From positions 83,974 through 147,973 of the forward strand of contig NZ_VUOA01000019.1 in the NCBI RefSeq assembly GCF_008386575.1: 64,000 bases of DNA. Direction: 5' to 3'. The position numbers and the translations under genes were made by a program. Of this stretch, positions 36,301 through 43,969 are shown piece after piece (positions within the stretch are counted from its first letter, which is position 1; every line of letters starts with the position of its first letter). The DNA comes from Salinarimonas soli (GTDB lineage: Bacteria; Pseudomonadota; Alphaproteobacteria; Rhizobiales; Beijerinckiaceae). The notes beneath the pieces are model-generated. The model ran no database searches and was not told the origin of the DNA. It saw only the letters and a list, made by a program, of their open reading frames with translations.

Positions 36301-38925
36301 GCGCTCGGCGCCCGGGTCACCGAGATGTCGACCCTCGTGGACCGCAGCGGCGACGCCATGGCCGAGGTGCTCGACGAGCGCGGCGGCCGCCTCGCCGAGG
36401 CCATGGAGGAGCGCATCTCGCGCCTGTCCGGGCTCATCGACGAGGGCGGCGATCGCCTCACCCGGATCCTGGAGCAGCGCGGCGACTCCATCGTCGTCGA
36501 CCTCGACGGCCGGATCGGGCGGCTCAACGGCGTCCTGGAGGAGGGGGCCTCGAGCCTCGCCTCCACCTTCGACCAGCGCGGCGAGATTTTCGTCGACGCC
36601 GTGGAGGACCGGGTGCGCCGGGTCTCCGAGGTGCTCGACCGGGGCGGCGAGATCCTGACGGGCGCCCTCGACCGGCGCGGCGAGGCTCTTCTCGTCACGC
36701 TCCAGGGCCGCATCGGCCAGATCGCGACCCTGTTCGACCAGGGCGCCTCGACGCTTGCCTCCACCCTCGACCAGCGCGGCGACGCGCTCGTGGGCGGCCT
36801 GGAGCAGCGCGCCTCGCGGATCACGGGCCTGTTCGAGGAGCACAGCGAGACCTTCGCTGCCCTGCTCGACGAGCGCAGCGAGGCGCTCGCCACCCTCATC
36901 GACCGGCGCGGCCATGCGGTGGTCGGGGCGCTCGGGCATCGCGTCGCCGAGGTGGACGCGATCTTCCGCGACCAGGGCGCGGCGCTCGTGGAGGCGCTGG
37001 GCTCGCGCGGCGAGGCGATCACCCGCGAGGTGGCCGCCATCGGCGACGGCGTGATCCAGGGGCTGGAGAGCCGCGGCGGCGCCGTCATCGAGGCGTTCCG
37101 CGAGAGCACGGGCGAGATCGCGGCCACCTACGAGGCCTCGACGGAGCGCCTGCGCAGCGCAATCGACGAGGGCGCGGGCCGCACCGTGGCGGCGCTCGCC
37201 GCCGCCAACGACCGCCTGCGCAACGAGCTCGGCTCGATCCTCGGGCGCGTCCAGGAGGCCAACCGCGTCCTGGAGACCGTGGCGGGCCGGGCCGGCAACG
37301 AGCTCGGCGGCGTCGCCCAGTCGCTTGCCGAGCGCGTGGGCCAGGTCGAGGCGCTGGTGGTCGGCATCGCGGACCAGACCGGGGACGCGGCCGATCACAT
37401 CGGCCGCCAGGTCGAGGCCCTGCGCCTGGCCTCCGACGGAGCCCTGCGCGAGGCCGCCGACCTCGTCCAGGCGCTCGACCAGCGGGGGCGGGCGCTCGCG
37501 GCGAGCACCAACGACCAGATCGACGCGCTCACCGACGCGGCCGCCACCCTGGAGCGGGTCGAGGGCCGCATGGGCGACGCGCTCGCCGAGCGCAACGCCG
37601 CCCTGCAAACGCTCATCACCCGCATCGAGGAGCGCTCGGGCGACGTGGAGGGGCTGACCCGCGCCTTCGCGCAGCGCCTGGAGGAGAGCCTGCGCGGCGC
37701 CGAGACCCGCGCGCGCCAGATCGGGCACCTACTGGCGACGGGCACCCAGGCCGCCGCGGAGGCGATCGGCACGCAGTTCGAGCGGATCCGCACCAGCACC
37801 GACGACGAGCGCGATCGCACCAGCGCCGCCGTCCGCGAGGCCTATGAGAGCGTCGCGGCGGAGATGAACGAGGCGTTGGGGGGCGCGACGACCCGCTTCC
37901 GCGACGCAGCCGAGGAGCTGCGCACCCTCACGGCCCAGATCCAGCGCGAGATGGAGACCACCCGCTCCGAGCTGCGCCGGGGCTTCACGGCGCTGCCGCA
38001 GGAGACCGAGGCCGCGACCGCCGACATGCGCCGTGTGGTCTCCGAGCAGATCCGGGCGCTCAACGACCTCACCGAGCTCGTGTCGCGCTCCGCCCGCGCG
38101 GTGGACGCGGTGCCGGCACGGGCGGTCGCGAACGGCGCGCCCGCCGCGCCGCCCGCGCCTCCGCCGGCCGAGGCCCGCGCGGCGGCCATGCGCTACCCCG
38201 ACCCGGTGATGCCGGCGGCCCGCTACCAGCAGCCGCCCGCGCCCGAGCGGGCAGCGCCTCCGCCTGAGCGGCAAGCCCCCGCACCGGAGCGGCAGGCTCC
38301 CGCGCCTGAGCGGCAAGCCTCTGCGCCCGAGCGGCCCGCTCCCGCGCCTGAGCGGTCCAAGCCCGCGGCGGAGCGGCCGAAGCCTGCGCCCGAGCGCCCC
38401 GCTCCGGCACCCGAGCGGACCGCCGCGCGTCGCGAGACGCCCGCGCCCCAGCCCGCCCCGGCCACCGGCAACCGCAACGGCTGGCTCTCCGACCTCCTCA
38501 CCCGCGCCTCGCAGGAGGAGCCGGCAGCCAAGCCCCGCGAGCCGCGCCGCGAGGCGCCGCCCGAGCGGAGCCGGGCCAACACCCTGGACTCGCTCAACTC
38601 CATCTCGGGCGACATCGCCCGCATGGTGGACCACGACGCGGCGTCCGAGATGTGGGACCTCTACCGGCGCGGCGAGCCCAACGTGTTCTCCCGGCGGCTC
38701 TACACGCTCCAGGGCCAGCAGACCTTCGAGGAGATCCGCCGCAAGTACCGCCGCGACGCGGATTTCAAGCAGACCGTCGACCGCTACGTGGACGAGTTCG
38801 AGCGCCTCCTCGCCGAGGTCTCCCGCGACGACCGGGACAACATGCTGGCCAAGACCTACCTCATCTCCGAGACGGGCAAGGTCTACACCATGCTGGCCCA
38901 CGCGAGCGGCCGCCTGGACGGGTGA
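33304..38925 (+). CDS. Giant coiled-coil membrane scaffold, Growth Pole Ring (GPR/RgsE)-like protein
   Basis: 1873 aa from ATG 33304. Acidic Pro-rich N-terminus (~1-105); two membrane helices (~112-132 and ~145-170, LLAAGAILLAPPLLFVVAGL); then ~1450 residues of helical repeats. From 36076 at least eight in-register 33-residue units follow each other (each begins D/E-x-R-G and has a mid-unit R-V/I-x-x-V/L), i.e. 3 x 11 residues as in apolipoprotein-like helices. A Pro/Glu/Arg tandem tail (~1645-1710, PERQAPAPERQAPAPERQ) precedes a conserved globular end with SGDIARMVDHDAASEMWDLY, RRGEPNVFSRRLYTLQGQQT and FEEIRRKYRRDADFKQTVDR. Rhizobial GPR (~2100 aa, often annotated 'kinesin-like') organises unipolar growth; this end matches that family as I remember it. 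Confidence 0.83.
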   Translation: MAVEKKLKDPTEAALSAIEQALNLDPAAGAPAVPPRDEASPRLPEVKEGELTPPPGPRLERPSNAPELPPVDRDPPRPTFVAPDRTAVANDDRQAVGLMIQALQTRASRRPLLLAALGAIAWIAAFGGYGASRIGIDNVLTALTPLQLLAAGAILLAPPLLFVVAGLVLMRTQEMRVVARAMGEVVLRLAQPETLSTDAVLTVSQAVRREVAAVNDGVERALARAGELETLVRGEISTLERAYSDNEIRIRSLVDELVAQREAIVTHAERARTAIVGSHQTLTQDLDTAAQRIVQAVTNTGERVSEALETRGEQITAALDLTGERVVDHVTSRGNQLVERLSGAAEEIRAGIADVGGALNASLEGKAREIAGSLEQAGSLVTRGLDDGAARITQALGETGTGVVQALAKRGAEVRDALERTAQSLEESFAARGTELNERLALTGREISEEIAGRGEAARAGIVEVTTGLGEEILARGNEVREGIQAAAGGVAGEIAARGDEVREQLNRAAGALLDEFMARSMELHEQFSTAGTRAGEEITLRGASVREELGTALTALVTEFLARSGELREGFNAAGLQVSQQILERGNEVREAFERSARAFDESLAERGDAVAGRLDGVAVRIEEAIDVRGQSLETNLAAIGERVSTLLDTRAGEVTAALEQATQAVAGELATHTGDIETRLAGTGRDIVLAIANQGARINEVLGRTGQTLATSVEERGRDLDSMLGQRLTALEETIVQRGGELVTRFTDDLGTLTTTVEGRLEDMDRLINVHGRELADTLGARTREAADVIESQIGALEERAAKRGQELTATFDTLVGRIDQQLGARATALNETLIVRTGEMARVLADGGREVAQSLDARADEIGQLVAARSSALTEALAAHADEINRTLGGRAEEIAATLDERVIRFEDRVVNRLESVAYTLDERGRVIDETVGRRVSQVTDLLDQGTQSLGRLLDERGERIVATLGNRVNEVADLLDAGTSTFADLVNRRGDELVSALGARVTEMSTLVDRSGDAMAEVLDERGGRLAEAMEERISRLSGLIDEGGDRLTRILEQRGDSIVVDLDGRIGRLNGVLEEGASSLASTFDQRGEIFVDAVEDRVRRVSEVLDRGGEILTGALDRRGEALLVTLQGRIGQIATLFDQGASTLASTLDQRGDALVGGLEQRASRITGLFEEHSETFAALLDERSEALATLIDRRGHAVVGALGHRVAEVDAIFRDQGAALVEALGSRGEAITREVAAIGDGVIQGLESRGGAVIEAFRESTGEIAATYEASTERLRSAIDEGAGRTVAALAAANDRLRNELGSILGRVQEANRVLETVAGRAGNELGGVAQSLAERVGQVEALVVGIADQTGDAADHIGRQVEALRLASDGALREAADLVQALDQRGRALAASTNDQIDALTDAAATLERVEGRMGDALAERNAALQTLITRIEERSGDVEGLTRAFAQRLEESLRGAETRARQIGHLLATGTQAAAEAIGTQFERIRTSTDDERDRTSAAVREAYESVAAEMNEALGGATTRFRDAAEELRTLTAQIQREMETTRSELRRGFTALPQETEAATADMRRVVSEQIRALNDLTELVSRSARAVDAVPARAVANGAPAAPPAPPPAEARAAAMRYPDPVMPAARYQQPPAPERAAPPPERQAPAPERQAPAPERQASAPERPAPAPERSKPAAERPKPAPERPAPAPERTAARRETPAPQPAPATGNRNGWLSDLLTRASQEEPAAKPREPRREAPPERSRANTLDSLNSISGDIARMVDHDAASEMWDLYRRGEPNVFSRRLYTLQGQQTFEEIRRKYRRDADFKQTVDRYVDEFERLLAEVSRDDRDNMLAKTYLISETGKVYTMLAHASGRLDG
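36076..36867 (+). repeat. Eight in-register 99-bp (33-codon) tandem repeats inside the GPR-like gene
   Basis: Units start at 36076, 36175, 36274, 36373, 36472, 36571, 36670 and 36769. Each encodes a segment beginning with D/E/N-x-R-G (DERG, NRRG, EQRG, DQRG, DRRG), a central hydrophobic R-[VI]-x-x-[VL] and a third 11-mer with D-x-G-x-x-[LF]. The exact 33-residue spacing without indels implies selection for a continuous rod. A lone 11-residue unit at 36868-36900 is followed by another 33-mer at 36901. Confidence 0.8.
38236..38420 (+). repeat. Tandem Pro-Glu-Arg coding repeats in the tail of the GPR-like gene
   Basis: About nine short units of 15-24 bp encode P-E-R followed by a Pro/Ala-rich spacer (PERQAPAPERQAPAPERQ, then APERPAPAPER, AAERPKPAPERP). 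Low-complexity, likely length-variable between strains by slippage. It joins the rod to the conserved C-terminal domain. Confidence 0.7.
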
Positions 38926-38984
38926 TGCGAGGGACGGGGAGCGCCGGCTCGGGGCTCCCCGTCAAGGCTTGCCGGCAAGGAAGA

Positions 38985-39184
38985 TCGGAGCCGCTTCGCG
39001 GCATCTGAATCCTGGATCCGGGATCGGCGCCTCGCTACGCGAGGCTTGTCCGGGAAAGTGATCGAGGGTGGCAGAAAGGTTATCCAGGGCCTCCAACGCC
39101 ACTGTCCCGGACACGAGGAGCGAAGCGTCAGCGGAGCGGATCGCAGATCCGGGACCCAGCGCAAGAAGCGCCGCGAAAGCGGCT
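38985..39184. repeat. Intergenic inverted-repeat element with TTGTCCGGGAAAG core (copy 2)
   Basis: Left arm CTTGTCCGGGAAAGT (39045-39059) is identical to that of the 26236-26425 element. The right arm (CTGTCCCGGACACG, 39102-39115) has diverged. Outer shared parts include GGAGCCGCTTCGCGGCATCT and GATCGCAGATCCGGGACCCA. It lies between the GPR-like gene and the lipoprotein gene, filling almost the whole 297-bp gap. Confidence 0.65.
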
Positions 39185-39222
39185 CACCATGGCCGCACGT
39201 GCCGCATCTCGCGGCTGACGTG

Positions 39223-39843
39223 TCAGGGCTGCGCGACGGGGGCGGTGGCGTCCACGGTGGCCGGCATGTCGCCGCCCGTTCCGGCCCAGCGCACGATGTC
39301 GAGGAGGACCCGGTTGAGGGCCTGGTCGAGGGCGCGCGCCGCGTTGGCCGGGTCGATCGCCGCCACGGGAACCCGGGCCGAGAAGATGCGGGAGGCGACC
39401 ACGCGGCCCGTGGCCTCGCTCACGGCCTTCGCCGAGATCTCGACGGCGGCCTCGCCCCGACCCGCCTCGATCTGGAAGGCGCGAAGCTCGGTGTTGAGCT
39501 GGAAATCCACCTTCACCCGGTCGCCCGGCCGGCTGACCCGGCCGAGGCGGGAGGCGTTCTCGAAGGCCTGGATGATGCGGGCCTGGACGAGGGCGGGTAA
39601 TTGGTCGGCCCATTGCGAGGCCGGCAGGAAGCTCACGCCCCGCTCGCCGTCCCGCACCAGGATGCGGTCCGTGGACAGGATCTGGACGGCGCTGGGGGCG
39701 GTGACCAGGAGATTGCCGGGGATGCGCGTGGTGCGCACCCGCTCGGTGGGCGCCGTGAGGTCGAACGTCGCCGGCGCGGCCCCGCCGCCGCACGCGGCAA
39801 GGCTCAGGGCCACGAGACCCATGGCCGCCCACCGCGTCGTCAC
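39223..39843 (-). CDS. ABC-type transport auxiliary lipoprotein (PqiC/MlaA-system-like)
   Basis: 206 aa from the GTG at 39843 (an ATG at 39888 adds 15 residues). Lipoprotein signal with lipobox LSLAAC followed by GGG. The mature part (TTRIPGNLLVTAPSAVQILS, VRDGERGVSFLPASQWADQL, PALVQARIIQAFENASRLGR, ARALDQALNRVLLDIVRWAG) matches the ABC_trans_aux family of outer/inner membrane lipoproteins coupled to MCE transporters. Last gene of the minus-strand mla-type cluster, 112 bp after the MCE gene. Confidence 0.83.
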   Translation of the reverse strand: MTTRWAAMGLVALSLAACGGGAAPATFDLTAPTERVRTTRIPGNLLVTAPSAVQILSTDRILVRDGERGVSFLPASQWADQLPALVQARIIQAFENASRLGRVSRPGDRVKVDFQLNTELRAFQIEAGRGEAAVEISAKAVSEATGRVVASRIFSARVPVAAIDPANAARALDQALNRVLLDIVRWAGTGGDMPATVDATAPVAQP

Positions 39844-39955
39844 CCTTGCCCCCGTACTCACGCTAGACCGTGCCTCTGGCTGATCCACCCTGTCTAGGTG
39901 GTCGCGTCAGGGCGCGTCAACGACATGGCTGCAACAGGTGCCGCCGAAACGGTGC

Positions 39956-41587
39956 TCAGCGCCGGCCATTGTACTCGGGCACGCTCGCCTTGCCGCCGAA
40001 GATCACCTGCTGCGGGTTGCGCTCCAGGGAGCGCGCGGTGCGGCTCAGGTCGTTGAGGGTGCGCCGCCCGTCGGTGGCCAGGGCCTCGAACTCCCGCAGG
40101 GCCGGCCCGGTGACCCGGTTGATGCCCGCCGTAATCTCGGCGGTGCGCTTGTCGAGGTTGTCGGCGAGCACGCGCACGGACTTCGCCGCCTCGCGGATGT
40201 CCTGGAACATGCCCTCGCCCCCGGCGCCGCTCGCCGAGCCGAGGAAGCCCTCGGCGGCCTTGAGGACGCCGTCGAGCCGGTCGGCGGAGCGGTTTAGCTT
40301 GTCCGTGAGGCTCGCGGCGTTCTTGACCGTCCGCTCCGCGTCGCCGCTCGATTCGCCGAGGGCCTGGGTGAAGCGCTCGGTGTTGGCGAGGACGCGGTTG
40401 ATGCGGTCGCCGTCGATGGCGGTGGCGAGCTTGCCGGCCTGGTCGAGGAGGCGGGTCAGGCTCTCCCGGTTGGCCGCGAGCGTCTGGCTGAAGCCCTCGA
40501 CGTTGGTGAGCGTCGAGGCGAGCTTCGTGGGGTCGATCGCCTTGACCACCCCGGAGACCTCGGCGAGCGCGGCGTCGATCCGCGTCGTGGTGTCCGTGAG
40601 GCGCCGCGACAGGACCGCGACGTCGCCGAGGATCTGGTTCACGTTGCCCCGGTTGTCGGCGAGCGTCTTGCTGAAGTCCTGGACGTTGGCGATCGTCTTG
40701 TTGATGGCGCCCGCGTCCACGGCCTTCACGAGGGTGCTCACGTCGGCGAGGGTCGTGTCGAGGCGGACCGAGGTCTCGTTGAGGCGCTGGGTGAGCTGCG
40801 CGGCGCTCGTCAGCACGGTCGTGACGTTGTCGCGGTTGTCGGCGAGCGCCCGCGTGAAGCCCTCGACATTGTCGATGACCTTGGCGACCCGCGCGGGCTC
40901 CACGGCCTCCACGACGCGGTTCACGTTGGTCGAGAGGGTCTCCAGGCGCTCGGCGAGCGGGCCGATGCGCTCGGCCGCCTGGCCCACCTGGGCGAGGAAG
41001 CGGTCCATGCCGGGGGCGTTGTCGGAGAGTGCCTTGGAGAAGCGCTCCACGTTCTGGATTGTGCGGTTCACGCCCTCGGCGTTGCCCGCCACCACGCCGT
41101 CGACGCGGGTCAGCACCTCGTCGGCGCGGCGAGCGATATTGCGGGCGGTCTCGATGAGATCCTGGAAGTCCGAGCGCTCGGCGGCGATTTGGGGCAGGCT
41201 CGACCCGGGCGGCGGCTCGAGGGGCGGCGCGCCGGCGGCGCCGCCGGTGAGCGCGACCTGCGCCACGCCCGTGAGGCCCTGGTATTCCAGGCGGGCGCGG
41301 GTGTCGGCCCGCACGGGCACGTTGCGGTCGATGTCGACGCGGGCCACGACCTTGCGCGGATCGTCGGGCATCAGCGACACGTCCGTCACCTCGCCGATGC
41401 GGATGCCGTTGAAGGTGACGGCCGAGCCGCGGGACATTCCCGAGACGGAGCCCTCGAAGACGATGCGGTAGCCGACGCGTCCGCCGCTCCGGTCGTTGCC
41501 GGAGAACCAGAAGACGAACAGGAAGGCGGCGGCCACGACCGCAAGGGTGAAGGCGCCGATCAGCGCGTAGTTGGCGCGGGTTTCCAT
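39956..41587 (-). CDS. mlaD: MCE/MlaD-family lipid transport protein with long helical repeat tail
   Basis: 543 aa, far longer than E. coli MlaD (~180 aa). One N-terminal membrane helix (ALIGAFTLAVVAAAFLFVFW). The MCE domain occupies ~40-130 (FEGSVSGMSRGSAVTFNGIR, IGEVTDVSLMPDDPRKVVAR, LEYQGLTGVAQVALTGG). A ~380-residue helical tail follows, with 61-residue repeats starting NVEGFTRALADNRDNVTTVL and NVQDFSKTLADNRGNVNQIL, further NVExF units before and after. Such tails form a periplasmic tunnel or needle in PqiB/YebT-like and mycobacterial MCE proteins. It binds lipids and hands them between membranes with the MlaE/MlaF transporter. Start 41587 is 49 bp from the mlaF stop. Confidence 0.9.
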   Translation of the reverse strand: METRANYALIGAFTLAVVAAAFLFVFWFSGNDRSGGRVGYRIVFEGSVSGMSRGSAVTFNGIRIGEVTDVSLMPDDPRKVVARVDIDRNVPVRADTRARLEYQGLTGVAQVALTGGAAGAPPLEPPPGSSLPQIAAERSDFQDLIETARNIARRADEVLTRVDGVVAGNAEGVNRTIQNVERFSKALSDNAPGMDRFLAQVGQAAERIGPLAERLETLSTNVNRVVEAVEPARVAKVIDNVEGFTRALADNRDNVTTVLTSAAQLTQRLNETSVRLDTTLADVSTLVKAVDAGAINKTIANVQDFSKTLADNRGNVNQILGDVAVLSRRLTDTTTRIDAALAEVSGVVKAIDPTKLASTLTNVEGFSQTLAANRESLTRLLDQAGKLATAIDGDRINRVLANTERFTQALGESSGDAERTVKNAASLTDKLNRSADRLDGVLKAAEGFLGSASGAGGEGMFQDIREAAKSVRVLADNLDKRTAEITAGINRVTGPALREFEALATDGRRTLNDLSRTARSLERNPQQVIFGGKASVPEYNGRR

Positions 41588-41635
41588 CGTGGTCTCGTGT
41601 GTCCCCTGCGGGTTCCAGGCCCGCGCTCGGCGTCG

Positions 41636-42439
41636 TCAGGCCCCGGTCTGAAGAACGGCCCGGGCCCGCTTCCCGTTGAAATACATCCGTAGCCAGGGAT
41701 GATCGGACGCCATCATGGTATCGATCGACCCGGCGGCGATGATATGGCCCTCGCCCAGGGCCGCCACCCGGTCGCAGACCGTGTGAATGCTGTCGAGGTC
41801 ATGGGTTACCATGAAAACCGTGAGCCCCAAAGTGCGCTGAAGCGTCGAGATCAGGTCGTCGAAGTCGCCCGCGCCGATGGGGTCGAGGCCCGACGTGGGC
41901 TCGTCGAGGAAGAGGATCTCGGGATCGAGGGCAAGGGCACGGGCCAGGGAGGCCCGCTTGATCATGCCGCCCGAGAGCTCGGAGGGGAACTTGTCGGCGG
42001 CGTCGGGCTTGAGGCCCACCATCTCGATCTTGAGCCGGGCGAGTTCGTCGAGGAGGCGCTCGGAGAGCTTCAGGTGCTCGCGCATGGGCACCTGGACGTT
42101 CTGCTTCACGGTGAGCGACGAGAACAGCGCGCCCTGCTGGAACAGCACGCCCCAGCGCCGCTCCACCGCCCGGCGGGAGCCCGCCGAGAGGTCGTCCAGG
42201 TCCTCGCCGAACACCTCGATGGTGCCCGCCCGCTTGCGGACGAGGCCGAGGATCGTGCGGGTGAGCACCGACTTGCCCTGGCCCGAGGCGCCGACGAAGC
42301 CCAGGATCTCGCCGCGATACACGTCGAGGTCGAGCCCCTTCATGATCGTCTTCTCGCCGAAAGCCACCTCCAGCCCGCGCACGCGGATGATCGCCTCACG
42401 GTCGCCTGGGAGAGGGTAGGGGGCGTGGGACTGGAGCAT
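41636..42439 (-). CDS. mlaF: MlaF-type ABC transporter ATPase
   Basis: 267 aa from the ATG at 42439. Walker A GASGQGKSVLTRTILGL, Q-loop LFQQGALFSSLTVKQNV, ABC signature LSGGMIKRASLARALAL, Walker B EILFLDEPTSGLDPIGAGDF and switch His in VFMVTHDLDSIHTVCDR. The sequence groups with MlaF/Ttg2A, which powers phospholipid transport for outer-membrane asymmetry. Normally directly behind the mlaE permease gene; here an unrelated ~1.5 kb segment lies between them. Confidence 0.92.
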   Translation of the reverse strand: MLQSHAPYPLPGDREAIIRVRGLEVAFGEKTIMKGLDLDVYRGEILGFVGASGQGKSVLTRTILGLVRKRAGTIEVFGEDLDDLSAGSRRAVERRWGVLFQQGALFSSLTVKQNVQVPMREHLKLSERLLDELARLKIEMVGLKPDAADKFPSELSGGMIKRASLARALALDPEILFLDEPTSGLDPIGAGDFDDLISTLQRTLGLTVFMVTHDLDSIHTVCDRVAALGEGHIIAAGSIDTMMASDHPWLRMYFNGKRARAVLQTGA

Positions 42440-42568
42440 GGGCGGCACTTTAATGGGGTGCGCGGGCCGCCGCCACAAGGTTTCGGGGCCATGCGGCGCC
42501 GCCGATCCCCGACCGCGCGAAGCGCCATCCTGTCCCGCCGTGTCGCCCGATGGTCCTCAAATCGTGCG

Positions 42569-42601
42569 GTCAGGCAGCCGGAGGACGTCCGGCTGCCTGA
42601 C
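42569..42601 (-). terminator. Intrinsic-type hairpin after the acyltransferase gene
   Basis: Perfect 14-bp stem GTCAGGCAGCCGGA (42569-42582) / TCCGGCTGCCTGAC (42588-42601) with a 5-nt loop, 6 bp after the acyltransferase stop. On the minus strand it is followed by a weak T-containing stretch (GATTTGAGGA). It isolates the acyltransferase from mlaF. Confidence 0.65.
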
Positions 42602-42607
42602 CCGGCA

Positions 42608-43612
42608 TCACGAGAGCGTCGGCTGGCGGATCTCCCGGAACATCCTCGCATTCAGATCGCCGATGAGCGCCAGCAGCTTCCTCTCCAGGACCAGGAAGAT
42701 GATCAGGCCCGTGGCGGCGCCTCCGGTCACGGCAAGCGTCGAACCCAGGATGTGAGCGGCGATGCCCATGTCGTGGGCGAGATGCTTGAACACGGCCCAG
42801 ACCGCCCCGACGGCGAACATGTGGAAGATGTAGATGGAATAGGAGGCATCCCCCAGCACGTGCAGCACATGCCATTTGGGAAGGCGATCGGAGATCTCCA
42901 GCTTCATCAACGCGACGACGATGCACGCGCTTCCCAGGCTCATCGTCACGTGGAGGCCGAGGCTGTCCTTGAAGGGGACGAAGGCGAAGAAGACCGCCGT
43001 GATGACGACCGACGCCAGGGACACGAGAACGGTTCCGGCTTTGCCCATGCCCGACAAAGCGCCCCGGCGATTGGCTTCGCCGATGATGACGCCGAAGACG
43101 AACCCCATGAGGCTCGGGCTGGTATAGTAGGTCCAGAAGGGGTTATCGATCGACGTCACGCTTCCGAGCAGGATGAGGCCCGCGAAGATGGTCGTCACGG
43201 CGACCGTGCGCTGCGCGCTGCTCAGGAAGCAGAGGGCGGAGAAGACGAGATAGAAGAACATCTCGAAATTGAGGGACCAGCCCAGCTTGAGAACCGGGTG
43301 CTTCTCGTCGGGAAGAAACAGGAGCGACCGCGCAACGCGATCGAGCTCGGCCGAGGCGGTCTTGAAGATCGATGCGTCGAACAGCACGACGAAGACGATC
43401 ATGATCGTCGCCGCCCAATAGAGCGGAGCGACCCTGAGCCACCGCCGGACCAGGAACTTCATGGGTTGGAATGACCCCGAGCCTGTGCTCGTGACGATGA
43501 TGAAGCCGCTCACGACGAAGAATATGTCCACCGCAAAGCGGCCTATCTTGCCGACGAGCTCGGGCTCCACCTTCAAGGGGTGCCCGATCCCGTGACAGAG
43601 CACGACCATCAA
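42608..43612 (-). CDS. Acyltransferase 3 family membrane protein (OafA-like), possibly 5'-damaged cassette
   Basis: 334 aa from TTG 43612 or ATG 43609. About ten membrane helices, with FAVDIFFVVSGFIIV, FLVRRWLRVAPLYWAATIMI, LGWSLNFEMFFYLVFSALCF and GDASYSIYIFHMFAVGAVWA typical of O-acyltransferases that decorate surface polysaccharides. The frame is open further upstream (QYLRGIAAL precedes the Met) and contains the family's R-x10-H motif, but a start there is lacking: an in-frame ATG (43702) is followed after four codons by TAA (43690). Using 43612 or 43609 loses the conserved Arg. GC content is visibly lower than in neighbours, a sign of transfer. Confidence 0.75.
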   Translation of the reverse strand: MMVVLCHGIGHPLKVEPELVGKIGRFAVDIFFVVSGFIIVTSTGSGSFQPMKFLVRRWLRVAPLYWAATIMIVFVVLFDASIFKTASAELDRVARSLLFLPDEKHPVLKLGWSLNFEMFFYLVFSALCFLSSAQRTVAVTTIFAGLILLGSVTSIDNPFWTYYTSPSLMGFVFGVIIGEANRRGALSGMGKAGTVLVSLASVVITAVFFAFVPFKDSLGLHVTMSLGSACIVVALMKLEISDRLPKWHVLHVLGDASYSIYIFHMFAVGAVWAVFKHLAHDMGIAAHILGSTLAVTGGAATGLIIFLVLERKLLALIGDLNARMFREIRQPTLS

Positions 43613-43917
43613 TGCGGCGATGCCGCGCAGATATTGGATCGACCTGTAGTTCGCGCGGCGCGCTGTCTCGGATGAGCTGATTTGGCGTTATTCGTGTGGC
43701 ATGGGAACCTACATTCAATTTTAATAATTAGGTATCCCACGGTTCCCGGGACCACAACGTCCGGCTGAATTCATGGTAAATATATGCGTATACGACAGAT
43801 GACGGTCCCGCTCTGCTAGGAGGTCGCTACGGAAGCACCCGCCTTGTGCGGGCCGTCGCATGTCGCGTCGCGTGCCCAGCCGCAGAACGAGAGAGATGCA
43901 CCTTGGCGCGGCGTGGT
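43613..43917 (-). other. AT-rich upstream region of the acyltransferase cassette
   Basis: This ~300-bp region contains the unusually AT-rich stretches 43710-43732 (ATTCAATTTTAATAATTAGG) and 43775-43795 (GGTAAATATATGCGTATACG), unlike anything nearby. It holds the possible 5' codons of the acyltransferase (to 43687) and presumably its promoter. No other gene seen. Confidence 0.45.
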
Positions 43918-43956
43918 ACGGCGCGCGGGCCCCGCGCGTGAGGGCCCGCGCGCCGT
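43918..43956 (-). terminator. Very stable hairpin after the mlaE-type permease gene
   Basis: A 15-bp perfect stem ACGGCGCGCGGGCCC (43918-43932) / GGGCCCGCGCGCCGT (43942-43956) with a 9-nt loop, 14 bp beyond the permease stop at 43970. No T tract follows on the minus strand, so termination may be inefficient or the hairpin may protect the 3' end. It marks the point where the permease transcript is cut from the rest of the mla genes. Confidence 0.55.
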
Positions 43957-43969
43957 CGGAGGCTCTGGA

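Noticed and set aside
36076-36900. Regular 99-bp repeats as a possible CRISPR array
   Set aside because: The units are coding, in frame and without unique spacers of constant length between identical repeats; they encode the rod of the scaffold protein.
33301-37728. A 1475-codon minus-strand open frame opposite the giant scaffold gene
   Set aside because: It mirrors the 33-residue repeats of the real gene and has the composition of an antisense shadow.
43143-43718. A separate 191-aa minus-strand gene starting at ATG 43718
   Set aside because: It is a different frame over the acyltransferase 5' half with Arg-rich, domain-free translation; only its position is suggestive, so it was used only to discuss the missing start.
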